This document shows, in pieces, positions 46,338 to 54,734 of a stretch of 64,000 nt of DNA (positions are counted from its first letter, which is position 1; every line of letters starts with the position of its first letter). Source of the DNA: Alphaproteobacteria bacterium (lineage in GTDB: Bacteria; Pseudomonadota; Alphaproteobacteria; Micavibrionales; Micavibrionaceae). The notes beneath the pieces were generated by a model, which searched no databases, was not told the DNA's origin, and worked only from the letters and a program-made list of their open reading frames with translations. The stretch is taken from assembly GCA_021775955.1 (NCBI GenBank), contig JAJFGU010000020.1:124001-188000 (forward strand), read 5' to 3'. The position numbers were made by a program, and so were the translations under genes.

Positions 46338-47171
46338 TTACAATCCCATATCCAGCAAACGCCGCCGGGACCCGGAATCCTTCATAATGACAATATCAAC
46401 CCGGCGCGCCAGATCAAGACGCTCTTCTTCCGCCATCTCGCCACGCAATTCATCATAACGTGCGCTGGATAATCCGCGGACTGTGATGGAGCGGCGATAA
46501 CCGACATTTTCCAGGATACCGGCCACACGCAGCCCGCGCGCCAGAGACAACTCCCAGTTCGAAGCAAATTCACCGGATTCAGCTTGTATCGGCCTTGGGT
46601 CCGAATGACCGATTACCTCAATTCTGTTCTTGATCCGCGACAAAGCCCCGCCCAAAGAAAAAAGCGCTTTGCTCCCTTCATCCTTTACATCCGCCTTGCC
46701 GACATCAAATAAAAGATCGCTGGGCAAAGACACAATGAGGCGGTCTTTTTGCGGAATGAGGACAACATTTGTCAACCCTCCTTCGTTTTCTATGAGCTGC
46801 TGTACCAGCGCGGTCAAATAATCAAGATCAAGGGCCGAGCTGAAATCAAGCTTTTCGATATTTATGCTATCCTGCGTTGCCCGGTCCCATTTGGAGTTGT
46901 AAAACTTATTAAACTCCATATTCAGCGCCGCGGTCATATGCGACCATTCTTCTTCTTTCGGTACGGACATAGAATAAAGCAAAACAAAGAAGGTCAGCAT
47001 CAGCGCCATCACGTCGGTGAAAGTGATAAGCCATAAGGGAACCGGCTTGTCTCCTTCCGAGGTTTTCATCCTGAAAAACCCACGATCCGCCACGGCGTTA
47101 TCTTCCGAAGGCTTTCCCTTCTTTTTCTTCTTCTCTTCTTTTTTGTCTGCTCCTGATTTTTCTTCACTCAT
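46338..47171 (-). CDS. MotB/OmpA-like protein with plug-type transmembrane helix
   Basis: 277 residues. Lys-rich cytoplasmic start, then one transmembrane helix LWLITFTDVMALMLTFFVLLYSMS with an Asp in the place of the MotB proton-binding Asp. The C-terminal OmpA-like peptidoglycan-binding domain has LFDVGKADVKDEGSKAL, EVIGHSDPRP, NWELSLARGLRVAGIL and RRVDIVIMK. Its ATG overlaps the stop of the next motB-like gene upstream by 4 bp. No motA is in the window. Confidence 0.88.
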   Translation of the reverse strand: MSEEKSGADKKEEKKKKKGKPSEDNAVADRGFFRMKTSEGDKPVPLWLITFTDVMALMLTFFVLLYSMSVPKEEEWSHMTAALNMEFNKFYNSKWDRATQDSINIEKLDFSSALDLDYLTALVQQLIENEGGLTNVVLIPQKDRLIVSLPSDLLFDVGKADVKDEGSKALFSLGGALSRIKNRIEVIGHSDPRPIQAESGEFASNWELSLARGLRVAGILENVGYRRSITVRGLSSARYDELRGEMAEEERLDLARRVDIVIMKDSGSRRRLLDMGL

Positions 47172-47851
47172 GGCGCCTCTCCCGGGGTGCTATCACCAAG
47201 AGGGTCAAAGGCTTCATAGCGTCTGAAATACAAATCAATATAGCCGTCTTTTCCCTCACTCAGCCCTGCACTGAGAAGCTTTTTCGGCAAACCGGCCGTT
47301 TCCAGAGCTTGCGAAAACCCGGATATCTTCTTCACGGCTTCCGCCACCTCTTGAGGGTTTTTGTTATGCGCAAGAGCCGGGTTTTTGGGGACATTGAGCA
47401 ACATCTCCATACGATAGCGAATCCCCGCTTTATCCGATTGCAACAACGAGACAAGTGTTGTCAGAAAAAATCCGCCCGCACTGCGTTTGGCTCTTTTGGG
47501 GTCTGTTGTCGCCTGGGTGGCGGCGCCAACGCCACGCTCAAAAGAACGCAGCGGCAGACGCACATGCATCACGGTTCCAAGGCTGTTCTTTTTGATGGTA
47601 TGACCGGTAAGCTGTGCCTTAAACAAGGCCTCCAACTGGTCCAGAGAATCGCCCTCGTGAAACCCTTTTTCGGCACTTTCTTCTATCGTTGGGGCCGTAT
47701 CCTCACCGGAATTCTTGGTGGAAAAGGCCAGCGATATACTCGTTAATACCGGCCGCGTTTTAACCTCTTCAAAATTTGAAACGGCATTGATCACAATAAA
47801 AAAAGAAAGGAGCATTATAAAAAGTGACAATGCTAAAAACTGATTGGCCAT
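47168..47851 (-). CDS. MotB-like membrane protein, second paralogue
   Basis: 227 residues from the ATG at 47851 (MANQFLALSLFIMLLSFFIV). One N-terminal transmembrane helix without an acidic residue in it, so it cannot take the MotB proton-channel role alone; then EEVKTRPVLTSISLAFS and a C-terminal domain of uncertain relation to OmpA (MEMLLNVPKN...). Coupled to the next motB-like gene. Element R2 copy b ends 18 bp before its start. The AAGGG at 12 bases may be its ribosome site. Confidence 0.7.
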   Translation of the reverse strand: MANQFLALSLFIMLLSFFIVINAVSNFEEVKTRPVLTSISLAFSTKNSGEDTAPTIEESAEKGFHEGDSLDQLEALFKAQLTGHTIKKNSLGTVMHVRLPLRSFERGVGAATQATTDPKRAKRSAGGFFLTTLVSLLQSDKAGIRYRMEMLLNVPKNPALAHNKNPQEVAEAVKKISGFSQALETAGLPKKLLSAGLSEGKDGYIDLYFRRYEAFDPLGDSTPGEAP

Positions 47852-47868
47852 ACTATCCCTTTTATTGC

Positions 47869-48175
47869 AGGGTCCAAACTCATAGCTTTTATCCATTCTG
47901 CGCCTGTCAAATTTTTGATAGATGGGCTTGAAAACCGCGCACGGCCATAGCCATAGCTACGGTCAAGCGGTTTGAAAGTCCAGATACAAAAATTTGCGGC
48001 GCCCACAAAATGCACGCAAGACGCTTTTCCTTGCTTCAGCAGGGTGACGAAATAAGAGGAAATTAGCGGCGTTTTGCCAATTCGAATATGCTTTGGCATG
48101 TCCATCATTGTCAAAACTTGCTCCTTTCCTCTTATTTCGCCACAGAATTGTATAAAAGCTATGAGTTTGGACCCT
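47869..48175 (-). repeat. Structured element R2, copy b (307 bp)
   Basis: Read on the minus strand, it aligns from end to end with copy a at 40461-40732. The 24-bp terminal arms (47869-47892 and 48152-48175) are perfectly complementary but differ from copy a at six positions. P2 (48044-48062 with 48125-48143) differs at three further compensated pairs plus one G-T pair. P6 is AAACCGC / GCGGTTT instead of AAAGGGC / GCCCTTT. The peripheral CCC-TTCG-GGG hairpin of copy a is replaced by a longer one with GCAAG...CTTGC. It lies between cheZ and the motB-like gene, in their transcript orientation. Confidence 0.92.
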
Positions 48176-48279
48176 AATCCAGGCACAAAAGACAAAAGCA
48201 ACATACCGTATGCCTTCATTGTAACCGAATATATAGGATAGGGGCAAAAAAACCAGAATTCAGGACCTAGGGCGTGTCA

Positions 48280-48903
48280 TCAGTCGAATTCAGCCAATAG
48301 CTTGTCAATATCATCCTGGCTAATGGCCTTATCAGGCAATGCCGGGCCATTTAACAAAGCCTCATCGCCCGTGCGACCGTCGTCGTCTGAATCGCTATTA
48401 CCTTCTGAGTTTGTACCGGGCATTTTTTCACCCAGGACCGCCAGAAGCTTATCAACTTTTTCTTCAATGGTTTTCAGCGTGGTGACAACCTTTGTAATAC
48501 GCTGGCCTGTAATATCCTGGAAGGAGCAGGCCTCATATATTTTCATGACCTCAGCCGTCACAGCATCGCCGGCTTCACCGCCAACCTCGCCCGCTTTTTC
48601 ACTGATAACATCGCAACAATCCATGATCGCACCGGTGGCCTCGGCAGTGGATGCCACAACAGCATCCAGCTCATCTGTGGCTGTCGGAATATGCTTGTCA
48701 CTAATGTCACCGGCCTGCGCTTGGCCGACTTCTTTTCTTGCCTCCTCGATAATATTATGAAGCTCTGTAAGCTCCTTAAAGATCGTATCGCGTGACAGCT
48801 CTCCAGCTGCCTCAACCTGCGAAATAACCGAGCCAATAATTTTTTTGACCTGGTCTCGCTCATAGCTATGATCGCCTTCAGCCTTCGGCATTGCATCAGT
48901 CAT
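48280..48903 (-). CDS. cheZ: CheZ-family CheY phosphatase
   Basis: 207 residues from the ATG at 48903 (GGAG ten bases upstream); an ATG three codons earlier is also possible. The catalytic region CSFQDITGQRI (about 128-138) is the CheZ motif with the Asp and Gln that attack phospho-CheY. The C-terminus SQDDIDKLLAEFD matches the short CheY-binding peptide of CheZ and resembles the FliM N-terminal motif (NQEEIDSLLGFD in the FliM coded at 50918). It lies 66 bp after cheY on the same strand. Confidence 0.88.
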   Translation of the reverse strand: MTDAMPKAEGDHSYERDQVKKIIGSVISQVEAAGELSRDTIFKELTELHNIIEEARKEVGQAQAGDISDKHIPTATDELDAVVASTAEATGAIMDCCDVISEKAGEVGGEAGDAVTAEVMKIYEACSFQDITGQRITKVVTTLKTIEEKVDKLLAVLGEKMPGTNSEGNSDSDDDGRTGDEALLNGPALPDKAISQDDIDKLLAEFD

Positions 48904-48968
48904 GGCTGTCATTCTCCTCGTTGATTAAACCCTGTAATCCCAGATTTTTACTATTACTACTTTAGAAC

Positions 48969-49358
48969 TTAGAAATCACCCAAAACAGATGCCATTTTAC
49001 CCTTTAGCGTCTCCGCATTAAAAGGCTTCACAATGTAGTTGTTAACGCCCGCCTGTTTGGCAGCAACAACGTTCTCGGTCTTGCTCTCAGCCGTAATCAT
49101 AATGAAAGGCACATCCTTATAATTATCATTAGACCCGCGCACCTGCTTTAAAAGCTCGATCCCCGTCATCGGCTCCATATTCCAGTCGGATATAACCAGG
49201 CCGTATGACTTACCTTTGATTTTCTCCAGCGCCATTGTGCCGTCGGTTGCCTCGTCGACATTGCTAAAACCCAACTGCTTCAGAAGGTTTTTAATGATCC
49301 TCAGCATCGTACTATAATCATCCACGATCAGGATGTTCATGTTCATGTCTACTGCCAC
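48969..49358 (-). CDS. cheY: Chemotaxis response regulator CheY
   Basis: 129 residues from a GTG (AAAGGAG upstream). Receiver domain with acidic pair in ILIVDDYSTM, phospho-acceptor Asp in LVISDWNMEPMTG (about 58), Thr in MITAESK and Lys in VKPFNAE. Closely resembles enterobacterial CheY. It would bind FliM and FliN when phosphorylated. The 190-bp gap to motE holds no gene. Confidence 0.95.
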   Translation of the reverse strand: MAVDMNMNILIVDDYSTMLRIIKNLLKQLGFSNVDEATDGTMALEKIKGKSYGLVISDWNMEPMTGIELLKQVRGSNDNYKDVPFIMITAESKTENVVAAKQAGVNNYIVKPFNAETLKGKMASVLGDF

Positions 49359-49548
49359 TTTTCGCTCTCCTTTATGGTGCTAAGCACTCAATTCTTAAAT
49401 GCCCGTCTGTCTCGCCTTTATGATTATGTACTAAACTTGGTTAATCAATCGTAAGTGTAAAATAAAAACTTACAAAAGGTAAGATTTCGTCTCCAAGAGT
49501 ACACAAGATTACAGAATAAAACACAGAAAATTAAGAAATAACCCGCGA

Positions 49549-50334
49549 TTAGTTGCTATGCAGCAGTGACGGCAGCTGCTTTTGCTCCGCAAGCATAATC
49601 GTTACGGTCCGCGCCCTTTCGGGGTTCATCTTCGCCATAACAGGGGAGAGCTTGCGCTCCGACATCTTTCCCAAAACCAAAACCAGGATATCCAGATCGA
49701 GCGTATCAAATATGCGTGCCGCATCCTTGGGCTTCATACCCTCGTATATTTTCACAAGACTTTTGACCCGGCCCTGCTCTTCATCCGATTGCTTTTGCAA
49801 CAGATTTTCTATTTCACCCCGTAGCTGGGACAATTCCTGATATTTCCTGTCCAGCTCCTGCTCCGCCGCCTTTAACAAGGCGTCGCGCGCCATCATTTCG
49901 CGCTCTCTGACCTCTATTTCTTTGCGCCTTTTAGATAAATCCTCGAACAGCTCCATCCGCACTTCGGTGTAATCGAGATCAGAATCACTGGCATCGCGCC
50001 AGTCTATATCTTCCTCAGGCTCCTCTTCATGCTTGGGTTTATCTTCATGCTTTTCTTCTTTTTTCTCTTCTTCTTCAGCAAAGACCAAACCGCCTTCCTG
50101 CTTCTCGCTTTGCTCAACCCCCATCATGCTTTTTTCCTTCATCTCCGCCTTTCCCGAAGCCCCTTTTTCAACCATTTCCGGCGGCTCGGCATCCACCTCC
50201 TTAACCTCCTCTTCGGCATAAGCAGCGCCGGACAAGGTTGAAAACCCCGTCACCACTTCGGCAAGACGGAATGAAAAAGCCATCATGGCAACAAGAATGA
50301 GCAAGGGAATGATTCTAAAATGTTCAGGAAACAC
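49549..50334 (-). CDS. MotE-like motility protein with MgtE N-terminal domain
   Basis: 261 residues. N-terminal membrane segment or signal (LLILVAMMAFSFRLAEVVTG), an acidic Glu/Lys-rich stretch (about 40-110), a coiled coil (about 125-190), and a C-terminal MgtE-N-like domain (LVKIYEGMKPKDAARIFDTLDLDILVLVLGKMSERKLSPVMAKM). In rhizobia MotE is a periplasmic chaperone for MotC; here the pairing is inferred from the domain set. Start overlaps the preceding gene. Confidence 0.85.
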   Translation of the reverse strand: MFPEHFRIIPLLILVAMMAFSFRLAEVVTGFSTLSGAAYAEEEVKEVDAEPPEMVEKGASGKAEMKEKSMMGVEQSEKQEGGLVFAEEEEKKEEKHEDKPKHEEEPEEDIDWRDASDSDLDYTEVRMELFEDLSKRRKEIEVREREMMARDALLKAAEQELDRKYQELSQLRGEIENLLQKQSDEEQGRVKSLVKIYEGMKPKDAARIFDTLDLDILVLVLGKMSERKLSPVMAKMNPERARTVTIMLAEQKQLPSLLHSN

Positions 50335-50918
50335 TAACGGCCTCCTCCCGCTGATTTTTTCTTCTGGTTTCTCTGCAGCGCCCGGTAGAGCTCCTGCTCC
50401 GCCTGGCTGTGCAACTCGTCGGGAACATCGCCCGCCAGGTCATCATCACCCCATCCGGACTCTGTCTCTTCAGAAGAATCTTCAAAATCACGATCCTGGA
50501 TCAGGAAGGGCTCATCCACAGCATTGGCTACACTGCTTTCGATTTCGGGTTCTTCCATTTTAGCCACATCAATACTCTGGGCAAGTCGGCTGTTGCGCTC
50601 CGCAAGGTTTTCCAGACGTTTTGCCAGATTGTTACCCGCTTCGTTCATAAGCTGAAGCTCATCTGTAAGCGCGGCCGCCTCATTAATTTGTTCCCGCAGA
50701 TTCGCACCGGAACTTTTCCCCGACGACTTCAAAGCTTCGACTGCACTTTGTGCCAGAGTGATATTTCTGGAAAGCTCGTCCACCAGGCCCTTCATTTCTT
50801 TTCTCTGCACACGAAAGGCCTTAAGGTTTTTTGATAAGCGCATTGCGTAATATATTGTAATTCCAAGGAAAACAAGGACAAAGATATCTAAAACAAAACT
50901 CAGTAATTCGGCGCTCAT
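50334..50918 (-). CDS. DUF6468 membrane/coiled-coil protein
   Basis: 194 residues. One N-terminal transmembrane helix (LSFVLDIFVLVFLGITIYYAM), then a coiled coil (about 35-125) with MKGLVDELSRNITLAQSAVEALK, and an acidic and finally Lys-rich tail. DUF6468 genes regularly lie between fliM and motE in alphaproteobacteria; function unknown. The stop and start overlap both neighbours, so it is coupled in one operon. Confidence 0.82.
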   Translation of the reverse strand: MSAELLSFVLDIFVLVFLGITIYYAMRLSKNLKAFRVQRKEMKGLVDELSRNITLAQSAVEALKSSGKSSGANLREQINEAAALTDELQLMNEAGNNLAKRLENLAERNSRLAQSIDVAKMEEPEIESSVANAVDEPFLIQDRDFEDSSEETESGWGDDDLAGDVPDELHSQAEQELYRALQRNQKKKSAGGGR

Positions 50919-52060
50919 TAGTCGTCCTCTTTTTCCGGCTCTAGATAGTTTTCAACGCGCACAGCAATATTTCCCTGCCGTTGTCCGACCGGTCCCCTAA
51001 ACATCGGGAAATGCCCACAACGCAGCTCGAGATCGTCTTCCGTTCTTGTCGGGAACATCACCTGTGTTCCAACTTGCCAGTTCAGCATCTCTCCCAGCGG
51101 TATGGTGACCTCCCCTAAAATCGCCTGAAGCTGAATACCCGTCTTATAGAGCTCCTGCGTCAGGTGACTTTCCCAGATTGAGTCACGGCCGAATTTCTCA
51201 CCCATAAACATCTGCAAAAGCAATTCACGAATAGGCTCCAGCGTTGCATAAGGGATCAAAACTTCAACGCGACCGCCGCGATCACCCATATCCACGCGCA
51301 ATCTTGCCAGCACACAAGCATTGCCGCTTTGTGAAATCGTAGCAAAGCGCGGGTTCGTTTCCATGCGGTCAAGATTAAAGCTCACCGGGGAAAGCGGATC
51401 AAAGGCAGAAGACAAATCACCCAGAGACACATGCACCATTTTCTCAACCAGTTTGGTTTCAATGGTTGTATAAGGACGTCCTTCGACGCGAATAGCGGGA
51501 GTTCCTTTTCTCCCACCCAGTAAAACGTCAACAATCGAATAGATGAGCGCGCTATCGGTAACCAAAAGGCCGTTATTATCCCATTCCTCCGCTTTAAAAA
51601 CAGAGAGCATGGCAGGCAGCGGGATTGAATTCATATAATCGCCAAAGCGCACAGTCGAAACCTGATCCAGCGATACTTCAACATTATCCGAGGTCAGGTT
51701 TCTTAAAGAGGTCGACATCAAACGCACCAGCCGGTCGAATACAATATCCAGCATCGGCAGGCGTTCATAATTCACCATTGCCGAATTGATAAGCGCCATC
51801 ACGCCGGAGGTTTCACCAACGCCAGCGCCGTCATCGTCAAATCCTAAAAGAGAATCAATTTCTTCCTGATTGAGGATACGGGTTCCACCCTCTTCCTCAT
51901 CGCCGCCATCAAAAGCAGGCACGGCATCGGCCTCGACAGAGGCCTCGCCACCTTCCGCGGCGTCACCGTCTTCATCATCGGCCATGGACTCCCACTCATC
52001 CATCATGGCCTTTTCTTCGTCGCTCATTTCTTCGAGCTCATCCGTACCGGTATCGCTCAT
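50918..52060 (-). CDS. fliM: Flagellar motor switch protein FliM
   Basis: 380 residues. An acidic N-terminal extension precedes the CheY-binding peptide LNQEEIDSLLGFD (about 63-75). The CheC-like middle domain has PMLDIVFDRLVRLM, EEWDNNGLLVTDSALIYSIVDVLLGG and LIPYATLEPIRELLLQMF. The C-terminal FliN-like part is LPLGEMLNWQVGTQV-like (here TIPLGEMLNWQVGTQV). Torque and switching component of the C ring. Confidence 0.96.
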   Translation of the reverse strand: MSDTGTDELEEMSDEEKAMMDEWESMADDEDGDAAEGGEASVEADAVPAFDGGDEEEGGTRILNQEEIDSLLGFDDDGAGVGETSGVMALINSAMVNYERLPMLDIVFDRLVRLMSTSLRNLTSDNVEVSLDQVSTVRFGDYMNSIPLPAMLSVFKAEEWDNNGLLVTDSALIYSIVDVLLGGRKGTPAIRVEGRPYTTIETKLVEKMVHVSLGDLSSAFDPLSPVSFNLDRMETNPRFATISQSGNACVLARLRVDMGDRGGRVEVLIPYATLEPIRELLLQMFMGEKFGRDSIWESHLTQELYKTGIQLQAILGEVTIPLGEMLNWQVGTQVMFPTRTEDDLELRCGHFPMFRGPVGQRQGNIAVRVENYLEPEKEDD

Positions 52061-52164
52061 TCCATCTGCCTTTATAATTTTGTTCTATGCATTATCTCTG
52101 CGTATATCTCTGTGTACTCTGACGCAAAAACTATGCCGTTTCTTTTATTATAGCCCGTATCGCC

Positions 52165-52863
52165 CTATTGGATCAAAATCTCCTGAAACAGCACATCCTT
52201 GACCTTGACCGGAGCCGCGGCCTGATTGACCCGCCATAAAAGCTCCATCTGCAACCTGTAAATACCTGCGCTGCCACGCAAATCCTTGACCCGCAGCTCT
52301 CTGAGATAAGTCTGAAACTGATCCACAACACGCGGAATCACAGCTTCGACAGCCGCCAGATCACCTCCGTTTTCCAGCTCAAGCTGTACGGAAAGGCGTA
52401 AATAACGAGGATTTCCATCTTCGGTATGCAAATTCACAATCATGGTCGGAATCTCGAGGAAAGAAGGACCACCACCACCATGTCCGTCATCGCCACCATG
52501 ACCGTCGCCTCCACCGCCATCTTTTTTGCCGTGACTATCTTCTTTTTGAACCATGATCGGCTCACCGTGGTCGTCCAGCATCGGCTCCCCATGCTCATCA
52601 AGCATGGCTTCCTCACCGCCTTTACCCAAAAACCCGTCCAGCAAGCCGCTAAAATAAAGCCCGCCACCGATACCAACCAATAAAAGCAATGGTACAACAA
52701 CAAAGAGGATGATTTTTTTGGCGTCAAAACCGCCGCCGCCCCCGTCTTCTCCTTCGCCGCCCTCACCACCTTCGCCTTCAGCGCCTTCTTCGCCGCCTTC
52801 ACCGTCTGCCTGGGCCTCGTCTTCCTTGTTTTCCTCTTCTTTGCCTTCTTCTTCGTCTGCCAT
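52165..52863 (-). CDS. fliL: Flagellar basal-body protein FliL with unusually long acidic/Gly/His linkers
   Basis: 232 residues. A Glu/Gly-rich N-terminus (about 1-45) leads to one transmembrane helix (IILFVVVPLLLLVGIGGGLYF). A His/Gly/Asp-rich linker (KDGGGGDGHGGDDGHGGGG) is followed by the FliL domain (NLHTEDGNPRYLRLSVQLELE, DQFQTYLRELRVKDLRGSAGIYRLQMELLWRVN). FliL binds the stator. First gene of the leftward fliL-fliM block. Confidence 0.9.
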   Translation of the reverse strand: MADEEEGKEEENKEDEAQADGEGGEEGAEGEGGEGGEGEDGGGGGFDAKKIILFVVVPLLLLVGIGGGLYFSGLLDGFLGKGGEEAMLDEHGEPMLDDHGEPIMVQKEDSHGKKDGGGGDGHGGDDGHGGGGPSFLEIPTMIVNLHTEDGNPRYLRLSVQLELENGGDLAAVEAVIPRVVDQFQTYLRELRVKDLRGSAGIYRLQMELLWRVNQAAAPVKVKDVLFQEILIQ

Positions 52864-53067
52864 GGTTTTTCCCGGTTATTGCTGATCCGTCTATAAGATT
52901 CTTAATACTAACGGATTATAAAATAAATGCACATAGGGAGCATAAATTCATCCTGCGGAAAAAATTGCCGCCGGGCGTGTAATCCCCGCCCTGAATTTGC
53001 CCTTATCCATGCTCTGATACTCTGCATAACTTCATTCAATCAATTGAAATATAATAGATTTCTGTGT

Positions 53068-53082
53068 TGGCACACGCCCTGC
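53068..53082 (+). promoter_or_regulatory. Sigma-54 (-24/-12) promoter for flgF-flgG-flgA-flgH
   Basis: TGGCACACGCCCTGC, GG and GC ten bases apart, 70 bp before the flgF start. Same pattern as the flgB promoter on the other strand at 39788. Confidence 0.75.
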
Positions 53083-53152
53083 AAGGTTCCTGTTGCTATG
53101 CGAAATGCATTGTGAAGAAAAACAAAAATTTAGTGGGTATAAGGAACTTCTC

Positions 53153-53878
53153 ATGGAAAATAGCATTTATTTAGGCTTGTCCAAACAAATGGTGCTCCGG
53201 ACCAATATGGACATTATTGCCAATAATGTGGCCAATATGAACACACCCGGCTATCGCGGGCAGAATACGATTTTTGCCGAATATATCTCTGACCCCAAAG
53301 GCCAGAAAGACCCGCTTTCTTTCGTAATCGATCATGGCCAATATCAGATTACAGATCCCGGCTCACTGCGAACCACAGAAAACCCCCTGGATGTTGCTCT
53401 GACCGGCCCCGGGTTTTTGGGCATTCAGGCCCCTGACGGCGAGGTCGCCTATACGCGGGATGGACATTTCCAGGTTGGAACCGATGGAACACTCGTCACC
53501 GGCGCCGGCCTTGCGGTCGTCGATTCCGGCGGCTCGCCAATTACACTCCCGGAGAACTCAACGGAGATTAGTATCTCCCAGGATGGAACCCTTTCCAATC
53601 AGGACGGCACAATCGGCCAGCTTATGATCGCTGAATTTGAAGATATCCAAAAGCTCGAGCCGATTGGAAACAACCTCTACAGAACCGATGCCGCCACCAA
53701 GCCACCGGAAAATACACGGGTTACACAAGGCGTCCTCGAAGGATCGAATGTAAAACCGGTGGTCGAGATGACCAGAATGATTGACACGCTGCGCTCCTTC
53801 CAGAGCGTGCAGCGTATTCTACAAAATGAAAATGATCGCCTGCGCTCTGCCATACAAAAACTGACGCAAGGCTCATAA
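53153..53878 (+). CDS. flgF: Flagellar basal-body rod protein FlgF
   Basis: 241 residues from the ATG at 53153. N-terminal MDIIANNVANMNTPGYRGQ rod signature, middle TENPLDVALTGPGFLGIQ and YTRDGHFQ, C-terminal VEMTRMIDTLRSFQSVQRILQNENDRLRSAI. Proximal rod. First gene of a rightward operon under a sigma-54-type promoter. Confidence 0.93.
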   Translation: MENSIYLGLSKQMVLRTNMDIIANNVANMNTPGYRGQNTIFAEYISDPKGQKDPLSFVIDHGQYQITDPGSLRTTENPLDVALTGPGFLGIQAPDGEVAYTRDGHFQVGTDGTLVTGAGLAVVDSGGSPITLPENSTEISISQDGTLSNQDGTIGQLMIAEFEDIQKLEPIGNNLYRTDAATKPPENTRVTQGVLEGSNVKPVVEMTRMIDTLRSFQSVQRILQNENDRLRSAIQKLTQGS

Positions 53879-53919
53879 CAGAATTTTTAAAAAGTTTTTT
53901 TTAACGAGGAGAAAATAAA

Positions 53920-54705
53920 ATGAGATCTTTGGATATCGGCGCAACCGGAATGCTCGCCCAGCAGATGAATGTGGACGTAATTTCCAACAACATCGCCAAT
54001 ATGACGACGACGGGGTATAAACGCCGCCGCGCCGCTTTTCAAGATTTGATCTATCAAACCATCGACCGCCCCGGCTCCACCTCTTCGGATGTTGGAACCA
54101 TCGTGCCCTCAGGAATTCAACTCGGCCTTGGTGTGAAGACCGGTGCTGTTTACCGCCTGCACGAACAGGGCTCGCTCCGCATCACAGAAAACCCGCTCGA
54201 TCTTGCCATTACCGGCGGCGGCTTTTTCCAGATACAGCTTCCCAGCGGCGAAACCGGCTATACACGGGATGGAACTTTTCAGGTCAATGAAAACGGCGAG
54301 ATTGTAAACACACAAGGCTTTCTGTTAGAGCCCAGCATTACCGTTCCCAATGACGCCATCAGCGTCGACATCAGCAGAGAGGGCGAAGTTCTGGCAAAAA
54401 TCCAGGGTCAGACAGCCATCTCCAATTTGGGCCAAATTCAACTGGCAGGCTTTGTAAACCCTGCCGGACTTGATGCCGTTGGCGACAACTTATTGCTGGA
54501 AACCGACGCCTCCGGCTCGCCGACAACCGGCAATCCCGCCCAGGATGAATTCGGAACCCTCCAACAAGCCGCGCTGGAGCAATCCAACGTCAATGTCGTG
54601 GAAGAAATTACACTGCTGATCACAGCACAACGATCTTATGAGATGAATTCAACGGTGATTTCAACATCAGATGAAATGATGCAGGCCGTAGCGCAGCTTC
54701 GGTAA
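53920..54705 (+). CDS. flgG: Flagellar distal rod protein FlgG
   Basis: 261 residues. N-terminal GATGMLAQQMNVDVISNNIANMTTTGYKRRRAAFQDLIYQT is diagnostic for FlgG; then TENPLDLAITGGGFFQI, YTRDGTFQ and C-terminal SNVNVVEEITLLITAQRSYEMNSTVISTSDEMMQAVAQLR. GAGGAG precedes the ATG. Confidence 0.97.
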   Translation: MRSLDIGATGMLAQQMNVDVISNNIANMTTTGYKRRRAAFQDLIYQTIDRPGSTSSDVGTIVPSGIQLGLGVKTGAVYRLHEQGSLRITENPLDLAITGGGFFQIQLPSGETGYTRDGTFQVNENGEIVNTQGFLLEPSITVPNDAISVDISREGEVLAKIQGQTAISNLGQIQLAGFVNPAGLDAVGDNLLLETDASGSPTTGNPAQDEFGTLQQAALEQSNVNVVEEITLLITAQRSYEMNSTVISTSDEMMQAVAQLR

Positions 54706-54734
54706 GGGCCGTTAACAAAGTAAGGGAGTAAAGA

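Noticed and set aside
47833-48247. Open frames across R2 copy b
   Set aside because: They run across the element ends into unrelated flanks and into the motB-like gene; not gene-like.
48269-48279. Isolated TAGGGCGTGTC next to the cheZ stop
   Set aside because: Matches one end of R1 copy b, but no second arm or interior is present; too short to call a repeat.
52948-52980. Possible sigma-54 site before fliL (GGC...CCGC on minus strand)
   Set aside because: GG and GC are 11 bases apart instead of 10 and the -24 box is degenerate.
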